A stretch of 37,630 nucleotides of DNA from a virus. Below, one piece after another: positions 13,324-21,347 of the stretch. The notes beneath the pieces were generated by a model. It did not search any database. It saw nothing but the letters and a program-made list of their open reading frames with translations, and had not been told where the DNA came from. Position numbers and translations under genes: made by a program. How positions within the stretch are numbered: position 1 is the first letter of the stretch; each line of letters opens with the position of its first letter. Where the stretch lies: positions 1-37,630 of the IMG/VR virus record IMGVR_UViG_3300038701_002263; one strand, given 5' to 3'.

Positions 13324-14346
13324 ATGTCCAAGCCATCCATTTCCAAGATCGTCAAAGAGCGCGTGCGGGAAAATCCGCAGAGCCTCACCGGAGCCATCGC
13401 CGCCGGCGTCATCGGTGCCTCCATGCCGCTGATTCATAAATTCCTCAACTCCTGGGGCCGCCGGCAGGTTCTGAAATTCCTCAACTGGATCGCCAGCTTC
13501 TCCACCGGCGGCGCGCTCATTATGGAAAACTACGGCGCGGCCATCATTACCGGTATTCTGGCCCTGTTGGGTTTCATTCTGGAGATCGCCGCCAGCCGCG
13601 TGGCCGAGATGGCGCGCGGCACCGCGGACGACACCGGCACCGAGACCAGCAACACCGGCGGCACCTCCTCCGTCACGGCGCTCCTGCTCTTTCTCGGAAT
13701 CGCCGGCCTTTCTCTTTTTTCGGTAGGTTGTGATGATGATGACACGCGGCGGCCACAACCCGCCGTGCATCTTCACGACAGCTCGGCACTCGGACATACA
13801 GCAGCGGAGGCTCCGGCGGGGGGAACCTGGTCGGGGCCTTCGCTCGCTGTATTCCTCGGCTCTATTCTCTACATCGGAATCGGCTGCGCGTTTATCTTTA
13901 GCCAGCGGAACCGCGGCGACCGCATCACCATCGGTGACTGCACCAAGATACTTCTCTGGCCGGCCATCGCGCTCCTTTACATCCTCGCGGCCCTGCTCCT
14001 GCGCATCGATGACTGGATCTGGATGCGGAAGATAAAGAAAGCCGGCGGCATGCGACGGCGGGACTACTTCGGCAACTTCGCCGTGCTCCTCCTCGCCGCC
14101 CTTTGCGCGCTCACCCTGACATCCTGTAAAACGGGGAAGGCTATCACCGGAGCCGTCACCGACCGCGCCAAAAACCTCGGCCTCGGAATCTACGGCACCC
14201 TCAGCGGAAAAGAACTCTGCGTCTGCGTCGGCAAGACCGACAAGGCCGCCGAAACCACCCCGGAGGAAAACGAGATCACCGCCGACGACATCGTCATCAT
14301 CCGCGATGCCCTCGAAGATGGCCACCCCCTGGGAGGATCGAAGTAA
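13324..14346 (+). CDS. Multi-pass membrane lysis protein (holin/spanin-like fusion)
   Basis: 340 aa from ATG 13324. About seven hydrophobic segments are visible, among them TGAIAAGVIGASMPLIHKFL, AAIITGILALLGFILEI, SLAVFLGSILYIGIGCAFIF and LLWPAIALLYILAALLL. Two internal lipobox-like sites occur: LSLFSVGC followed by DDDD, and ALTLTSC. The last is preceded by an in-frame ATG (14050) that would give a classical lipoprotein of 98 aa. It looks like several lysis genes (holin, spanin or lipoprotein) joined in one frame. It directly precedes the endolysin gene, separated by no spacer, as in a lysis cassette. Confidence 0.5.
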   Translation: MSKPSISKIVKERVRENPQSLTGAIAAGVIGASMPLIHKFLNSWGRRQVLKFLNWIASFSTGGALIMENYGAAIITGILALLGFILEIAASRVAEMARGTADDTGTETSNTGGTSSVTALLLFLGIAGLSLFSVGCDDDDTRRPQPAVHLHDSSALGHTAAEAPAGGTWSGPSLAVFLGSILYIGIGCAFIFSQRNRGDRITIGDCTKILLWPAIALLYILAALLLRIDDWIWMRKIKKAGGMRRRDYFGNFAVLLLAALCALTLTSCKTGKAITGAVTDRAKNLGLGIYGTLSGKELCVCVGKTDKAAETTPEENEITADDIVIIRDALEDGHPLGGSK

Positions 14347-14856
14347 ATGAACTGGTTCCGCCGCCTCTTTATGAAATCCAGTCCACAGACAGCAGCCGCC
14401 GCGCCCGCCGGTGACGGCATGCCGATCACCCTTTACCGGATGGCCGAGCGCTTTGTTGGCGTCAAAGAGATCCCCGGCAGCCTGGATAACCCGCAGATCC
14501 TGGCCATGCTCCGGCTCGATGCGGACTGGCCGAAGAATGACGAGGTCGCCTGGTGCGCCGCGTTTATGAATTACATCGCCTGGCTGCTGCGTCTACCCCG
14601 CAGCAAGAGCCTCATGGCGCGCTCCTGGCTCAATGTCGGCCGCCGCGTCTCCCTGGAGCAGGCCCGCGTCGGCTGGGATGTCGTCATCCTCTGGCGCGGA
14701 TCGCGGGACAGCAGCTCCGGACACGTCGGCATGTTCGCCGGTGTCGAGGGAGGCCGCATCCTCCTCCTCGGAGGCAACCAGTCTGACAGCGTCAATATCC
14801 AGTCCTTCCCGATGGATCGCGTGCTCGGCATCCGCCGCCTGCGCGATGCCGCCTGA
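14347..14856 (+). CDS. NlpC/P60-like endolysin (TIGR02594-type)
   Basis: 169 aa. After a short basic N-terminus, the sequence follows the TIGR02594 pattern: GVKEIPGSLDNPQIL, EVAWCAAFMNYIAW with catalytic Cys70, a central GWDVVILWRG, SSGHVGMFAG with His126, and LLLGGNQSDSVNI. Such enzymes cut peptidoglycan peptide links at the end of infection. No cleavable export signal is seen, so release would depend on the holin-like protein encoded immediately upstream. Confidence 0.8.
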   Translation: MNWFRRLFMKSSPQTAAAAPAGDGMPITLYRMAERFVGVKEIPGSLDNPQILAMLRLDADWPKNDEVAWCAAFMNYIAWLLRLPRSKSLMARSWLNVGRRVSLEQARVGWDVVILWRGSRDSSSGHVGMFAGVEGGRILLLGGNQSDSVNIQSFPMDRVLGIRRLRDAA

Positions 14857-14883
14857 CAGCACCCGAAAAAAAACAGAACCACC

Positions 14884-15126
14884 ATGGCCGCGAAAAAACA
14901 ATCCCAGATCACACAGATCCTCAAGCGCCTGCGCAAGAGCAGCACAAAGAACCCCCTCACCCCCGGTGAGGCGCTGGAAAAATTCCACTGCATGCGCCTC
15001 GGCGCGCGCATCCACGAGATTAGAACCAAGGGCCTGCTCCTCGACAGCGAGGCCCTCTGCAGCGAGCTCCGCCACCTGCCCGACGGCACCCGCGTCTCCC
15101 ACTACTGGATCGAACCCAATCTTTAA
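14884..15126 (+). CDS. HTH_39-like small DNA-binding protein
   Basis: 80 aa. LTPGEALEKFHCMRLGARIHEIRTKGLLL followed by a wing-like GTRVSHYWIEPNL is the HTH_39 (winged helix) arrangement common in small phage and plasmid proteins. The N-terminus (KKQSQITQILKRLRKSS) is basic. A regulatory role is likely, target unknown. The leader is A-rich, ending ACCACC-ATG. The following 108 bp (15127-15234) hold only an AAATCCGAAAACCGAA-type heptamer stretch next to the following start. Confidence 0.6.
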   Translation: MAAKKQSQITQILKRLRKSSTKNPLTPGEALEKFHCMRLGARIHEIRTKGLLLDSEALCSELRHLPDGTRVSHYWIEPNL

Positions 15127-15234
15127 CAACAGCATTCCACCGCGAAACGGGAGCGCCGCGAGCCCAAGACGATAAAGGAAAACGAATTCGTCAGACAGCG
15201 GCACGTTCACAAAATCCGAAAACCGAAGAAAACC

Positions 15235-15579
15235 ATGTCCGATAAATCCACCATCCAATCCAAAGACCTGACCGCCGCCGACCGGAAGATCCTCAGCGAT
15301 TACATCCGCGCCCGCCGCGCCGCCGAGCGGGCCAAGGCAAAAGCCGACGAGACCGAAATCCTCGTTACCAACCTCCTCGTGCGGAAGGGAGACGTGATCC
15401 TCACCCACGACCGCGCCACCGTCTCACGCCGCGCCGGCTCCAAGACCTGGACACTGCCGGAGAAACTGCAGGCCTCGCTCGACCGGCTCAATGCCCGCAT
15501 CAAAAAAGCCAAGGACGAAGGCTCGGCCACCTTTAAACAGAAGCGCTGGGGCATCCTTTTCAGAGACTCCAAAAAGTAA
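15235..15579 (+). CDS. Hypothetical small basic protein
   Basis: 114 aa. A helical N-terminus (DRKILSDYIRARRAAERAKA) leads to VRKGDVILTHDRATVSRRAG, a beta-hairpin-like part, and a basic C-terminal region (LNARIKKAKDEGSATFKQKR). The shape recalls small phage proteins annotated as recombination or nuclease-inhibitor factors, but I cannot assign a family. It lies in the block between the endolysin and terminase genes. Confidence 0.5.
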   Translation: MSDKSTIQSKDLTAADRKILSDYIRARRAAERAKAKADETEILVTNLLVRKGDVILTHDRATVSRRAGSKTWTLPEKLQASLDRLNARIKKAKDEGSATFKQKRWGILFRDSKK

Positions 15580-15624
15580 CCCGCCTCCTCTCATCCGCCA
15601 CAGCCTGACATTTTGCTAGACAAC

Positions 15625-16035
15625 ATGCTCACCCACATGATCCAGGACACCGCCGCCGGCGCGGTCGTCGCCAAGGCCGGCGGCGTCGCCCTCCTGGGAT
15701 ACGGTCTCTTCGAGGGGACGAACGCGCCCTTCGTCATGCAGGCCATCATCTTCTGCGGCGGCGTGCTCTGGCTCTTTAACCAGGTGCAGACAGCCCGGGG
15801 AAAAGGGAAACCCCACACCGCGCACATCGAACGCGAGGTGGAGAAACTCTCCGCCCTCATTCAAAAAATCAGCGAGTCCGGCTACAAGGGCCGGAAAGAG
15901 CTGCATAACAAAAACGCAAAAATTCTTGGCGCTCTCCAGTTCCTCGCCGGCCAGATGAACGCCACCGGGAACCACCAGGCCGCCGCCCACCTGCGCGGCA
16001 TCGTCGACGACGCCACCGACGACCACATGCATTAG
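15625..16035 (+). CDS. Small membrane protein, possible holin-class or structural
   Basis: 136 aa from ATG 15625 (a TTG four codons earlier is possible). Two hydrophobic segments (AGAVVAKAGGVALLGYGLF and VMQAIIFCGGVLWLFNQVQ) are followed by a soluble, heptad-like tail (HIEREVEKLSALIQKISESG) that ends His/Asp-rich. Layout is similar to some class II holins or to phage membrane proteins placed before terminase. Function unproven. Confidence 0.5.
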   Translation: MLTHMIQDTAAGAVVAKAGGVALLGYGLFEGTNAPFVMQAIIFCGGVLWLFNQVQTARGKGKPHTAHIEREVEKLSALIQKISESGYKGRKELHNKNAKILGALQFLAGQMNATGNHQAAAHLRGIVDDATDDHMH

Positions 16036-16082
16036 AGAAAACCCGAACCGCCCGAAATCCGAAACCCGAAAAACCACTCACC

Positions 16083-16337
16083 ATGGCTAAAACATCCACC
16101 ACTGAAAAAATGCTGCGCTCCCAGGTGCGCGCCATCCTCGCCGACAATGCGCCCCGCCGCCTGTCCAGGGATCTGCTCGCCAACCTCGCCCAGGCGGAGG
16201 GCATCCAGTTCGAGGACGCCGAACTCACCCGCGCCCTCGACTGGAACCTGGAACGCGGCAACCTCGCTTTCAGCCACAACCACGAACTTGAGGTCGATGT
16301 CTACTACCTCACCGAACGCGGAGCCGCATCCGTCTGA
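16083..16337 (+). CDS. Hypothetical small winged-helix-like protein
   Basis: 84 aa. MLRSQVRAILADNAPRRLSR, then LLANLAQAEGIQFEDAELTR, then LDWNLERGNLAFSHNHELEV and YYLTERG reads as three helices with a terminal hairpin, as in winged-helix folds. No family assigned. Its stop codon is the TGA in the first CTGACAA unit of the following array. Confidence 0.5.
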   Translation: MAKTSTTEKMLRSQVRAILADNAPRRLSRDLLANLAQAEGIQFEDAELTRALDWNLERGNLAFSHNHELEVDVYYLTERGAASV

Positions 16338-16354
16338 CAACTGACAACTGACAA
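16334..16354 (+). repeat. CTGACAA heptamer array before the small terminase
   Basis: Three exact CTGACAA units, followed by CTTCCTAACC-ATG. The first unit provides the stop codon of the upstream gene. Confidence 0.9.
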
Positions 16355-16364
16355 CTTCCTAACC

Positions 16365-16910
16365 ATGCCAAAACCACGCGGAAAAATCGACCGTCTCCCC
16401 GATGAGACACAGGACGAGATCGCCGCGCTCTATCTGGCCAACAAATACGACGAATGCATCGACTCCATCGAATCACTGGCAGGTTATCGGCCCTCTGCGC
16501 CGCGATTATCGGAGTGGTTTCAGCGCTACCAGGTTCGCCAGGAGATGGCGGCCGTGCAGAGCAGCACGGAAGCCTTCGAGGAACTCATGAAAGAGGAGGG
16601 CAGCTTCTCCCCGGAGGAGATCGCCGACCAGGTGGACGCGCACTTTCACCGGGGCCTGCTGCACAATATGAAGAAAGCCAGCCTGCCCGGACAGAGTCTG
16701 GAGGCCTTCGACCTCATGGGCAAGCTCATGATAAAGGCCCGGGCCGACAGGCGGGAGGCGCGCGAGACAAAACTTCGCCTGGAGAAGATGGAGCGCGAGG
16801 CGGCAGCCGCGCGGCAGCTCATCGAGAACGCCAAGACGGCGGCCGGCAAGACCGGAGTGCTCACCGTCGAGGCGCTGGAGGCCATGCAGAAGAAACTCAA
16901 GATGCTCTAA
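16365..16910 (+). CDS. DUF3486-like small terminase subunit (Mu gp27-like)
   Basis: 181 aa. KIDRLPDETQDEIAALYLAN followed by a recognition-helix region (YRPSAPRLSEWFQRYQVRQE) is the N-terminal signature of the DUF3486/Mu gp27 family, which recognises packaging DNA. The rest is long helices, with a basic coiled coil near the C-terminus (ARADRREARETKLRLEKMER). It lies 2 bp upstream of the large terminase gene, the order seen in Mu-like phages. Confidence 0.8.
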   Translation: MPKPRGKIDRLPDETQDEIAALYLANKYDECIDSIESLAGYRPSAPRLSEWFQRYQVRQEMAAVQSSTEAFEELMKEEGSFSPEEIADQVDAHFHRGLLHNMKKASLPGQSLEAFDLMGKLMIKARADRREARETKLRLEKMEREAAAARQLIENAKTAAGKTGVLTVEALEAMQKKLKML

Positions 16911-16912
16911 CG

Positions 16913-18400
16913 ATGGTCGAAATCCTCACAGACACGCAGACCAAAAAGCGCCCGGCCTTCGTCCCGAAGTCCTTCGCTGGCGCGTGTCAGTGCTTCCCGG
17001 AGACGGACGCCTTCTTCCTGGCCTATCAAAAAGCCTGGATCAAGGACAAGGCGCTCATGAAGATCATGGAAAAGAGCCGCCGCATCGGCGTGACCTTCGG
17101 CACCAGCTACGAGCTGGTGCAAAGACATGCGCCCACGGAGGCGGATGCCGCGCAGTGGGATTCCTGGGTGTCGTCCAAGGATGAGATCACCGCCAAGGAG
17201 TTCATCCTCTACTGTTCCAAATTTTCCCGCATGCTGGATGCCGGGGCCAAAGACATGGGCCTGCAACTCCTCGATGACGGCAAGCAGTCCGCCCGCGTCA
17301 TCGCCTTCGCCAACGGCACCCGCATCAACGGCCTGACCTCCAACCCCGACGCCTTCGTCGGAAAAGGCGGACGCGTCCGCCACGATGAGTTCGCCATCCG
17401 GGACAATCCGCGCGACGTCTATGACATCAGCATGCCCTGTATCGACTGGGGCGGCGACATGGGCATTATCTCCACGCACCGGGGCAGCGCGAATTTCTTC
17501 AATGAACTCATCCGCGAGATCCTCGAAAAAGGGAACCCGAAAAATTTCAGCCACCACCGTGTGACCCTGCAGGATGCTCTCGACCAGGGCTTCTTGTATA
17601 AACTGCAGTCCAAGCTCCGCCCGGAAGATCCGCGCATGCAGATGGATGAAGCGGACTACTTTAATTACCAGCGGAATCGCTGCTCCGACGAGGAGCAGTT
17701 CCTTCAGGAATACATGTGCGTCCCCGGCGACGACGCCAGCGCCTTCCTGCCTTATGATTTGATTGCCTCCTGCGAATACCGGCGCGGCGAGGAATGGGAA
17801 ACCCCGCTGGATCAGTGTGAGGGCCAACTCTACGTCGGCGTCGACGTCGGCCGCGAGCATGACCTCACCGTCATCTGGGTGGTGGAAAAGTTCGGCGGCG
17901 TCTATTTCACCCGGCAGGTGATCGAGCTGCACAAGGAGCGCTTCGCCGACCAGGAGACTGAGCTCTACCAGATCCTCCAGCTCGGAAACGTCCGCCGCTG
18001 CTGCATCGACAATACCGGCATCGGCCGCCAGTTCGCCGAGCGGGCGCAGGAACGCTTCGGCAAATACAAGGTGGAGCCGGTCAACTTCACCGGCCCGGTG
18101 AAGGAGGAACTGGCCTACCCCTTCCGGGCCGCCTTTGAAGACCGGAATATCCGCATCCCTTACCGGGATGGAATCCGCGCCGACCTGCGCAGCATCAAAA
18201 AGGAAACCACCGCCGCCGGGAATATCCGCTTCGCCGCCGACCGGGGGACGAACGGCCACGCCGACCGCTTCTGGGCCGCCGCCCTCGCGCTCCACGCCGG
18301 AGCCCAGGCCACCACACCCGCCCTGCCCGCCTCTTTCCGCAAAAAATCCCGCCGATCCCGCGCCCAATCCTACCGCAAAAACCGCGCCCTCCTCGGCTGA
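16913..18400 (+). CDS. Large terminase subunit (Mu gp28-like)
   Basis: 495 aa from the ATG 2 bp after the small subunit; the open frame extends upstream but is noise there. ATPase region: EKSRRIGVTFG (about 53-63, a divergent Walker A of the SRRxGxT type), VRHDEFAI with Asp158-Glu159 as Walker B, then a coupling motif IISTHRGSAN. Nuclease region: YVGVDVGREHDLTVI (Asp311), CIDNTGIG and HADRFWAAALAL. It drives DNA into proheads and makes the cut; in Mu relatives this occurs by headful packaging into flanking host DNA. Confidence 0.9.
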   Translation: MVEILTDTQTKKRPAFVPKSFAGACQCFPETDAFFLAYQKAWIKDKALMKIMEKSRRIGVTFGTSYELVQRHAPTEADAAQWDSWVSSKDEITAKEFILYCSKFSRMLDAGAKDMGLQLLDDGKQSARVIAFANGTRINGLTSNPDAFVGKGGRVRHDEFAIRDNPRDVYDISMPCIDWGGDMGIISTHRGSANFFNELIREILEKGNPKNFSHHRVTLQDALDQGFLYKLQSKLRPEDPRMQMDEADYFNYQRNRCSDEEQFLQEYMCVPGDDASAFLPYDLIASCEYRRGEEWETPLDQCEGQLYVGVDVGREHDLTVIWVVEKFGGVYFTRQVIELHKERFADQETELYQILQLGNVRRCCIDNTGIGRQFAERAQERFGKYKVEPVNFTGPVKEELAYPFRAAFEDRNIRIPYRDGIRADLRSIKKETTAAGNIRFAADRGTNGHADRFWAAALALHAGAQATTPALPASFRKKSRRSRAQSYRKNRALLG

Positions 18401-18495
18401 AAATCTCCAATTTCTCAAAACTCAAAAAAAACGCCCCAAATCACGACTTCCGCTAGTTCGACACTCAAACCGCCTCCAAAGCCGAAAAAACCCCC

Positions 18496-18513
18496 GTTTA
18501 AAGCGATTTAAAC
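18496..18513. promoter_or_regulatory. Dyad in the 142-bp gap before the portal gene
   Basis: GTTTAAA-GCGA-TTTAAAC is a perfect 7-bp inverted repeat. The context AGCGATTTAAACCGGTTC resembles a segment upstream of the first late gene. The rest of 18401-18542 is A/C-rich with no ORF. It may mark a secondary late promoter. Confidence 0.4.
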
Positions 18514-18542
18514 CGGTTCCTTAACTTCTCCTGACCTTTCCA

Positions 18543-20219
18543 ATGCCCGAATTTGATGACAAGCCCAAAAAGCGTTCTCCGCTCGCGATTTTCAATCGCT
18601 TCAAGGCGGCGGCCGCTTCGGCCATCCAGACCGTGACACTCGGGCTGCAGATTCGCGCCGCCAACCGCTGGCGGGATCAGTTCAACCCGCTCCGCGGTCT
18701 GAACATCGCCGGTGCCATCCATTACCTGGAAGAAGGCGAGCAGGGGAAATACGTCGGCCTCCAATGGCTCTACCGTTTCATCGAGATGCAGGACGCCACC
18801 CTCGGCGCGGTGATCGACCGCCGCGAGTCGGCCATCAAAAAGCTCGACTGGGACATCCGCCGGAATTCCTCCTATATAGAGGAGCCCGCCGAAAAGCGGC
18901 TCGTCCGCCGTCAGCGGGAGATCGAGGAAAAAGAACGCGCCCTCTACGGCGACCTCGGCTTCCGCCAGGAGCAGGCGCTGCGCGAGCTTTTCAACGGCAT
19001 CAAAAATTTCAAATCCGCCTGGGCGCATCTTTCCCAGGCATCCTTCCGGGGATTCTCCCATTTGGAAAAAGTCTACGATGAGACCGGTCGACTCACCGAG
19101 CTGCGCCACATCCCGCAGTGGCACTGGGTGCGCGAGGGGCTCAACGGCCGCTGGGAAATCGTGCCGGAATTCAAGCGCTCCACTTATAAAGGCGAACCAC
19201 TGACCGACGAACAATTCGAGCGCCTGCTCATCCGCGAGGTCGAGCGTCCCATTAATAGAGTGGCCCTCGTCTGCTACGTCCGGAAGAACATGTCGCAAAA
19301 GGATTGGGACGGCTTTGTCGAGAGCTACGGCATCCCGCCGCTTTTTGTCTTCGGCCCGCCCGACATCCCGGACGATCTCAAGGACGAATACCAGGACGCC
19401 GCCGAGGCAGTCGCCAGCGACACCCGCGGCTATCTCCCGCACGGCTCCGACGTCAAGACCGTCGACGCCGGCGAGCGCGGGACGAACCCCTTCCAGGAGC
19501 ACATCGACTACCAGGACGCCCAGGTCGTCCTGCGCGGCACCGGCGGCAAGCTCACCATGCTCACCGAGTCCGGCTCCGGCACCCTCGCGGGAAATGCCCA
19601 CGCCGACACCTTCGACGCCATCGCCGAGGCCGAGGCCATGGAGATCAGCGAGCTGATCGACTCCGACATCGCCCGCCCCTACCTGGAGGCCATGTTTCCC
19701 GGAAAGCCGATCCTGCGGAAGTTTGAAATCTGCGCCGGTGAGGAGACCGATCCGAGCCAGGTCATCAAAGACGCCGCCGCAGTCAAGAAAGCCGGCTACA
19801 AGATGACGAAAGAAGAACTGGAGGAAAAAAGCGGCTACGAGCTCGTGGATGAAACTGAAAGTGGCACGGGCGTCCCGCCCGTGAACCCTGACGATCCCAA
19901 AAAAGAGCAAGCGACCGAAGCCCCTGAAGAGGGGGACACAGAACAATCCGGTGCCACAGACACCACGGGCGGGACGCCCGTGCCACAGGAGGAAGAACCC
20001 GTCAAGAACCGCGACACCCGTCCGGCCGATCCTGACATCCGCGCCATCCTGGAGCTCCTCACCGAGTCCACCTCCGACCAGGAAACCGCCGACCTTTTAC
20101 AAATGCTCGCCGACACCGCCGGCAGCGCGCGGGATGCCGACGCCATCGCCGCGCAACTCACCGCCGCCGCCCTCGCAGGCTACATCGACGGCACACACAA
20201 TCCCGCAGTATCCGCATGA
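18543..20219 (+). CDS. Portal protein (DUF935, Mu gp29-like)
   Basis: 558 aa. The core shows family features: LQWLYRFIEMQDATLGAVID, RRESAIKKLDWDIR, ALRELFNGIKNFKSAWAHLS, HIPQWHWVREGLNGRWEIVP, RKNMSQKDWDGFVESYGIPP and LEAMFPGKPILRKFEICAGE. It forms the dodecameric DNA gate of the prohead. Residues about 439-482 are a low-complexity linker encoded by a pair of inverted REP palindromes (SGTGVPPV to TTGGTPVPQ), absent from what is usual for the family. After it a helical tail continues (DIRAILELLTESTSDQETAD). The stop overlaps the protease start (ATGA). Confidence 0.9.
   Translation: MPEFDDKPKKRSPLAIFNRFKAAAASAIQTVTLGLQIRAANRWRDQFNPLRGLNIAGAIHYLEEGEQGKYVGLQWLYRFIEMQDATLGAVIDRRESAIKKLDWDIRRNSSYIEEPAEKRLVRRQREIEEKERALYGDLGFRQEQALRELFNGIKNFKSAWAHLSQASFRGFSHLEKVYDETGRLTELRHIPQWHWVREGLNGRWEIVPEFKRSTYKGEPLTDEQFERLLIREVERPINRVALVCYVRKNMSQKDWDGFVESYGIPPLFVFGPPDIPDDLKDEYQDAAEAVASDTRGYLPHGSDVKTVDAGERGTNPFQEHIDYQDAQVVLRGTGGKLTMLTESGSGTLAGNAHADTFDAIAEAEAMEISELIDSDIARPYLEAMFPGKPILRKFEICAGEETDPSQVIKDAAAVKKAGYKMTKEELEEKSGYELVDETESGTGVPPVNPDDPKKEQATEAPEEGDTEQSGATDTTGGTPVPQEEEPVKNRDTRPADPDIRAILELLTESTSDQETADLLQMLADTAGSARDADAIAAQLTAAALAGYIDGTHNPAVSA
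19861..19986 (+). repeat. REPIN-like pair of inverted REP palindromes in the portal gene
   Basis: ACGGGCGTCCCGCCCGT (within 19861-19883) and its inverted partner ACGGGCGGGACGCCCGT (within 19964-19986) flank about 80 bp. Both carry the GTGGC/GCCAC tag on the outer side. The unit is 126 bp, 42 codons, so the reading frame is kept. Confidence 0.85.
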
Positions 20220-21271
20220 AAATTCCCGACGCCATCTTTCAGGAAATCCCGCCCATCATCAACCGCGCCCAGCTCGCCGACGAGACCTTCACACTCCCGG
20301 ACGATCACTGGTATCAGATCGAGGTTTCCGGAGAGACCTTCACGCCGGACACCGAGGCCTTCGGCGACATGACGCAGGTCGTCGACTACGCCGCGCTGCG
20401 CTCCATCGTCAGTGAGTTCGCCAAGAAAAAAGAGCAACCCAACTTCGCCGGCCTGCTCATCGACCGGGATCACGATTCCCTGGATTCCTCCAAGCCCACC
20501 ACCGCCATGGGCTGGCTCATGGACGTCGAGATCCGGGACGGAGAACTCTACGGCCGCATCCGCTGGACGGAAACCGGCCGCCGCCTCGTCCAGGGAGGGG
20601 AATACCGCTTCTTCAGTACCGTTTACTTCCCGTCCTCCTTCCTCCGGATCGATGGCGACCGCTACCGCCCCTGGGCGCTCGACCGCCTCGCGATCACCAG
20701 CGACCCGCGCAAAAAAGGCGGCAAACCCATTTCCAACCGTAACCAAAAACCAAACGAAACGAAAAATAAAGATATGAAAGAACTCGCCACAATCGCCGCA
20801 CTGATCGGCCTCCCGGCAGACGCATCCGCAGCGGATGTGGAAGCCGGAGTCCGCAAGCAGACCGACGATTTCAAAGCCATCCAAAACCGCGCCGACGAAC
20901 TCGAAAAAGAGATCGCAGCCGCCAAGGTGGACAGCCTGCTCGATGAGCACGGCATCAAAGACACCGACGAGCGCAGCGCGCTGAAAGAACTCTACGTCGC
21001 CAACCGCGACACCACGGTCAAGCTGATCGAGGCACGCGGCCGCGAGATCAAAGCCGCCCCGCAAAAACGCGGCGACTCCAAGCCCATCTTCAACCGCTCC
21101 CAGGCAGGGCAACCCGCCCCGATGAAAGAGCGCGCCACCGAGGACGGCGCCCACGACGCCGCCATGAAAAAACTGGAGGCCCGCACCATGGCCATCAAGA
21201 ACCGCTATGGAGTCAGCTACACCGCCGCGCGAAATCAGGCGCGCCTGGAACTCGCCGCCGAAGAACAATAA
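20216..21271 (+). CDS. Prohead protease-scaffold (Mu gpI-like)
   Basis: 351 aa. The N-terminal domain carries family features of Mu I proteases: FTPDTEAFGDMTQVVDYAAL, FAGLLIDRDHDSLD, AMGWLMDVEIRDGELYGRIR, EYRFFSTVYFP and WALDRLAITSDP. From about residue 187 the protein is a charged helical scaffold (FKAIQNRADELEKEIAAAKV). It should cleave scaffold and capsid precursors in the prohead. An in-frame internal ATG at 20774 would produce the scaffold alone, as Z does from I in Mu. It ends 76 bp before the decoration protein gene. Confidence 0.85.
   Translation: MKIPDAIFQEIPPIINRAQLADETFTLPDDHWYQIEVSGETFTPDTEAFGDMTQVVDYAALRSIVSEFAKKKEQPNFAGLLIDRDHDSLDSSKPTTAMGWLMDVEIRDGELYGRIRWTETGRRLVQGGEYRFFSTVYFPSSFLRIDGDRYRPWALDRLAITSDPRKKGGKPISNRNQKPNETKNKDMKELATIAALIGLPADASAADVEAGVRKQTDDFKAIQNRADELEKEIAAAKVDSLLDEHGIKDTDERSALKELYVANRDTTVKLIEARGREIKAAPQKRGDSKPIFNRSQAGQPAPMKERATEDGAHDAAMKKLEARTMAIKNRYGVSYTAARNQARLELAAEEQ
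20774..21271 (+). CDS. Nested scaffold protein from internal start (Mu gpZ-like)
   Basis: 165 aa, in frame with the protease gene. The ATG (MKELATIAALIGLPADASAA) follows an A-rich stretch (AACGAAAAATAAAGAT) typical of leaders in this phage and sits exactly at the junction between protease and scaffold domains. In Mu the equivalent product Z is the major scaffold. Expression from this start is inferred from architecture and leader sequence. Confidence 0.5.
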   Translation: MKELATIAALIGLPADASAADVEAGVRKQTDDFKAIQNRADELEKEIAAAKVDSLLDEHGIKDTDERSALKELYVANRDTTVKLIEARGREIKAAPQKRGDSKPIFNRSQAGQPAPMKERATEDGAHDAAMKKLEARTMAIKNRYGVSYTAARNQARLELAAEEQ

Positions 21272-21276
21272 GGAGA

Positions 21277-21293
21277 GCGGGTTTGCAACCCGC
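21277..21293. repeat. Palindrome after the protease gene
   Basis: GCGGGTT-TGC-AACCCGC, a 7-bp stem 6 nt after the stop codon, similar in build to the palindrome at 35299-35315. The remainder of the 76-bp gap holds CCACTTTAAACCA (21306-21318), which recurs before the capsid gene (21779-21791). Confidence 0.65.
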
Positions 21294-21347
21294 CCCGTGT
21301 AACAACCACTTTAAACCACCTTTTTAAACCTTAGAAAAACCAACTTT

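Noticed and set aside
16454-16912. Upstream extension of the large terminase frame
   Set aside because: It overlaps the DUF3486-like gene in another frame and is Gly/Arg-rich noise; the ATG 2 bp after the small subunit fits the family start.
18498-19946. Minus-strand frame with VHGRDARAT peptide
   Set aside because: It is antisense to the portal gene; the peptide comes from the REP palindrome, a common false protein signature.
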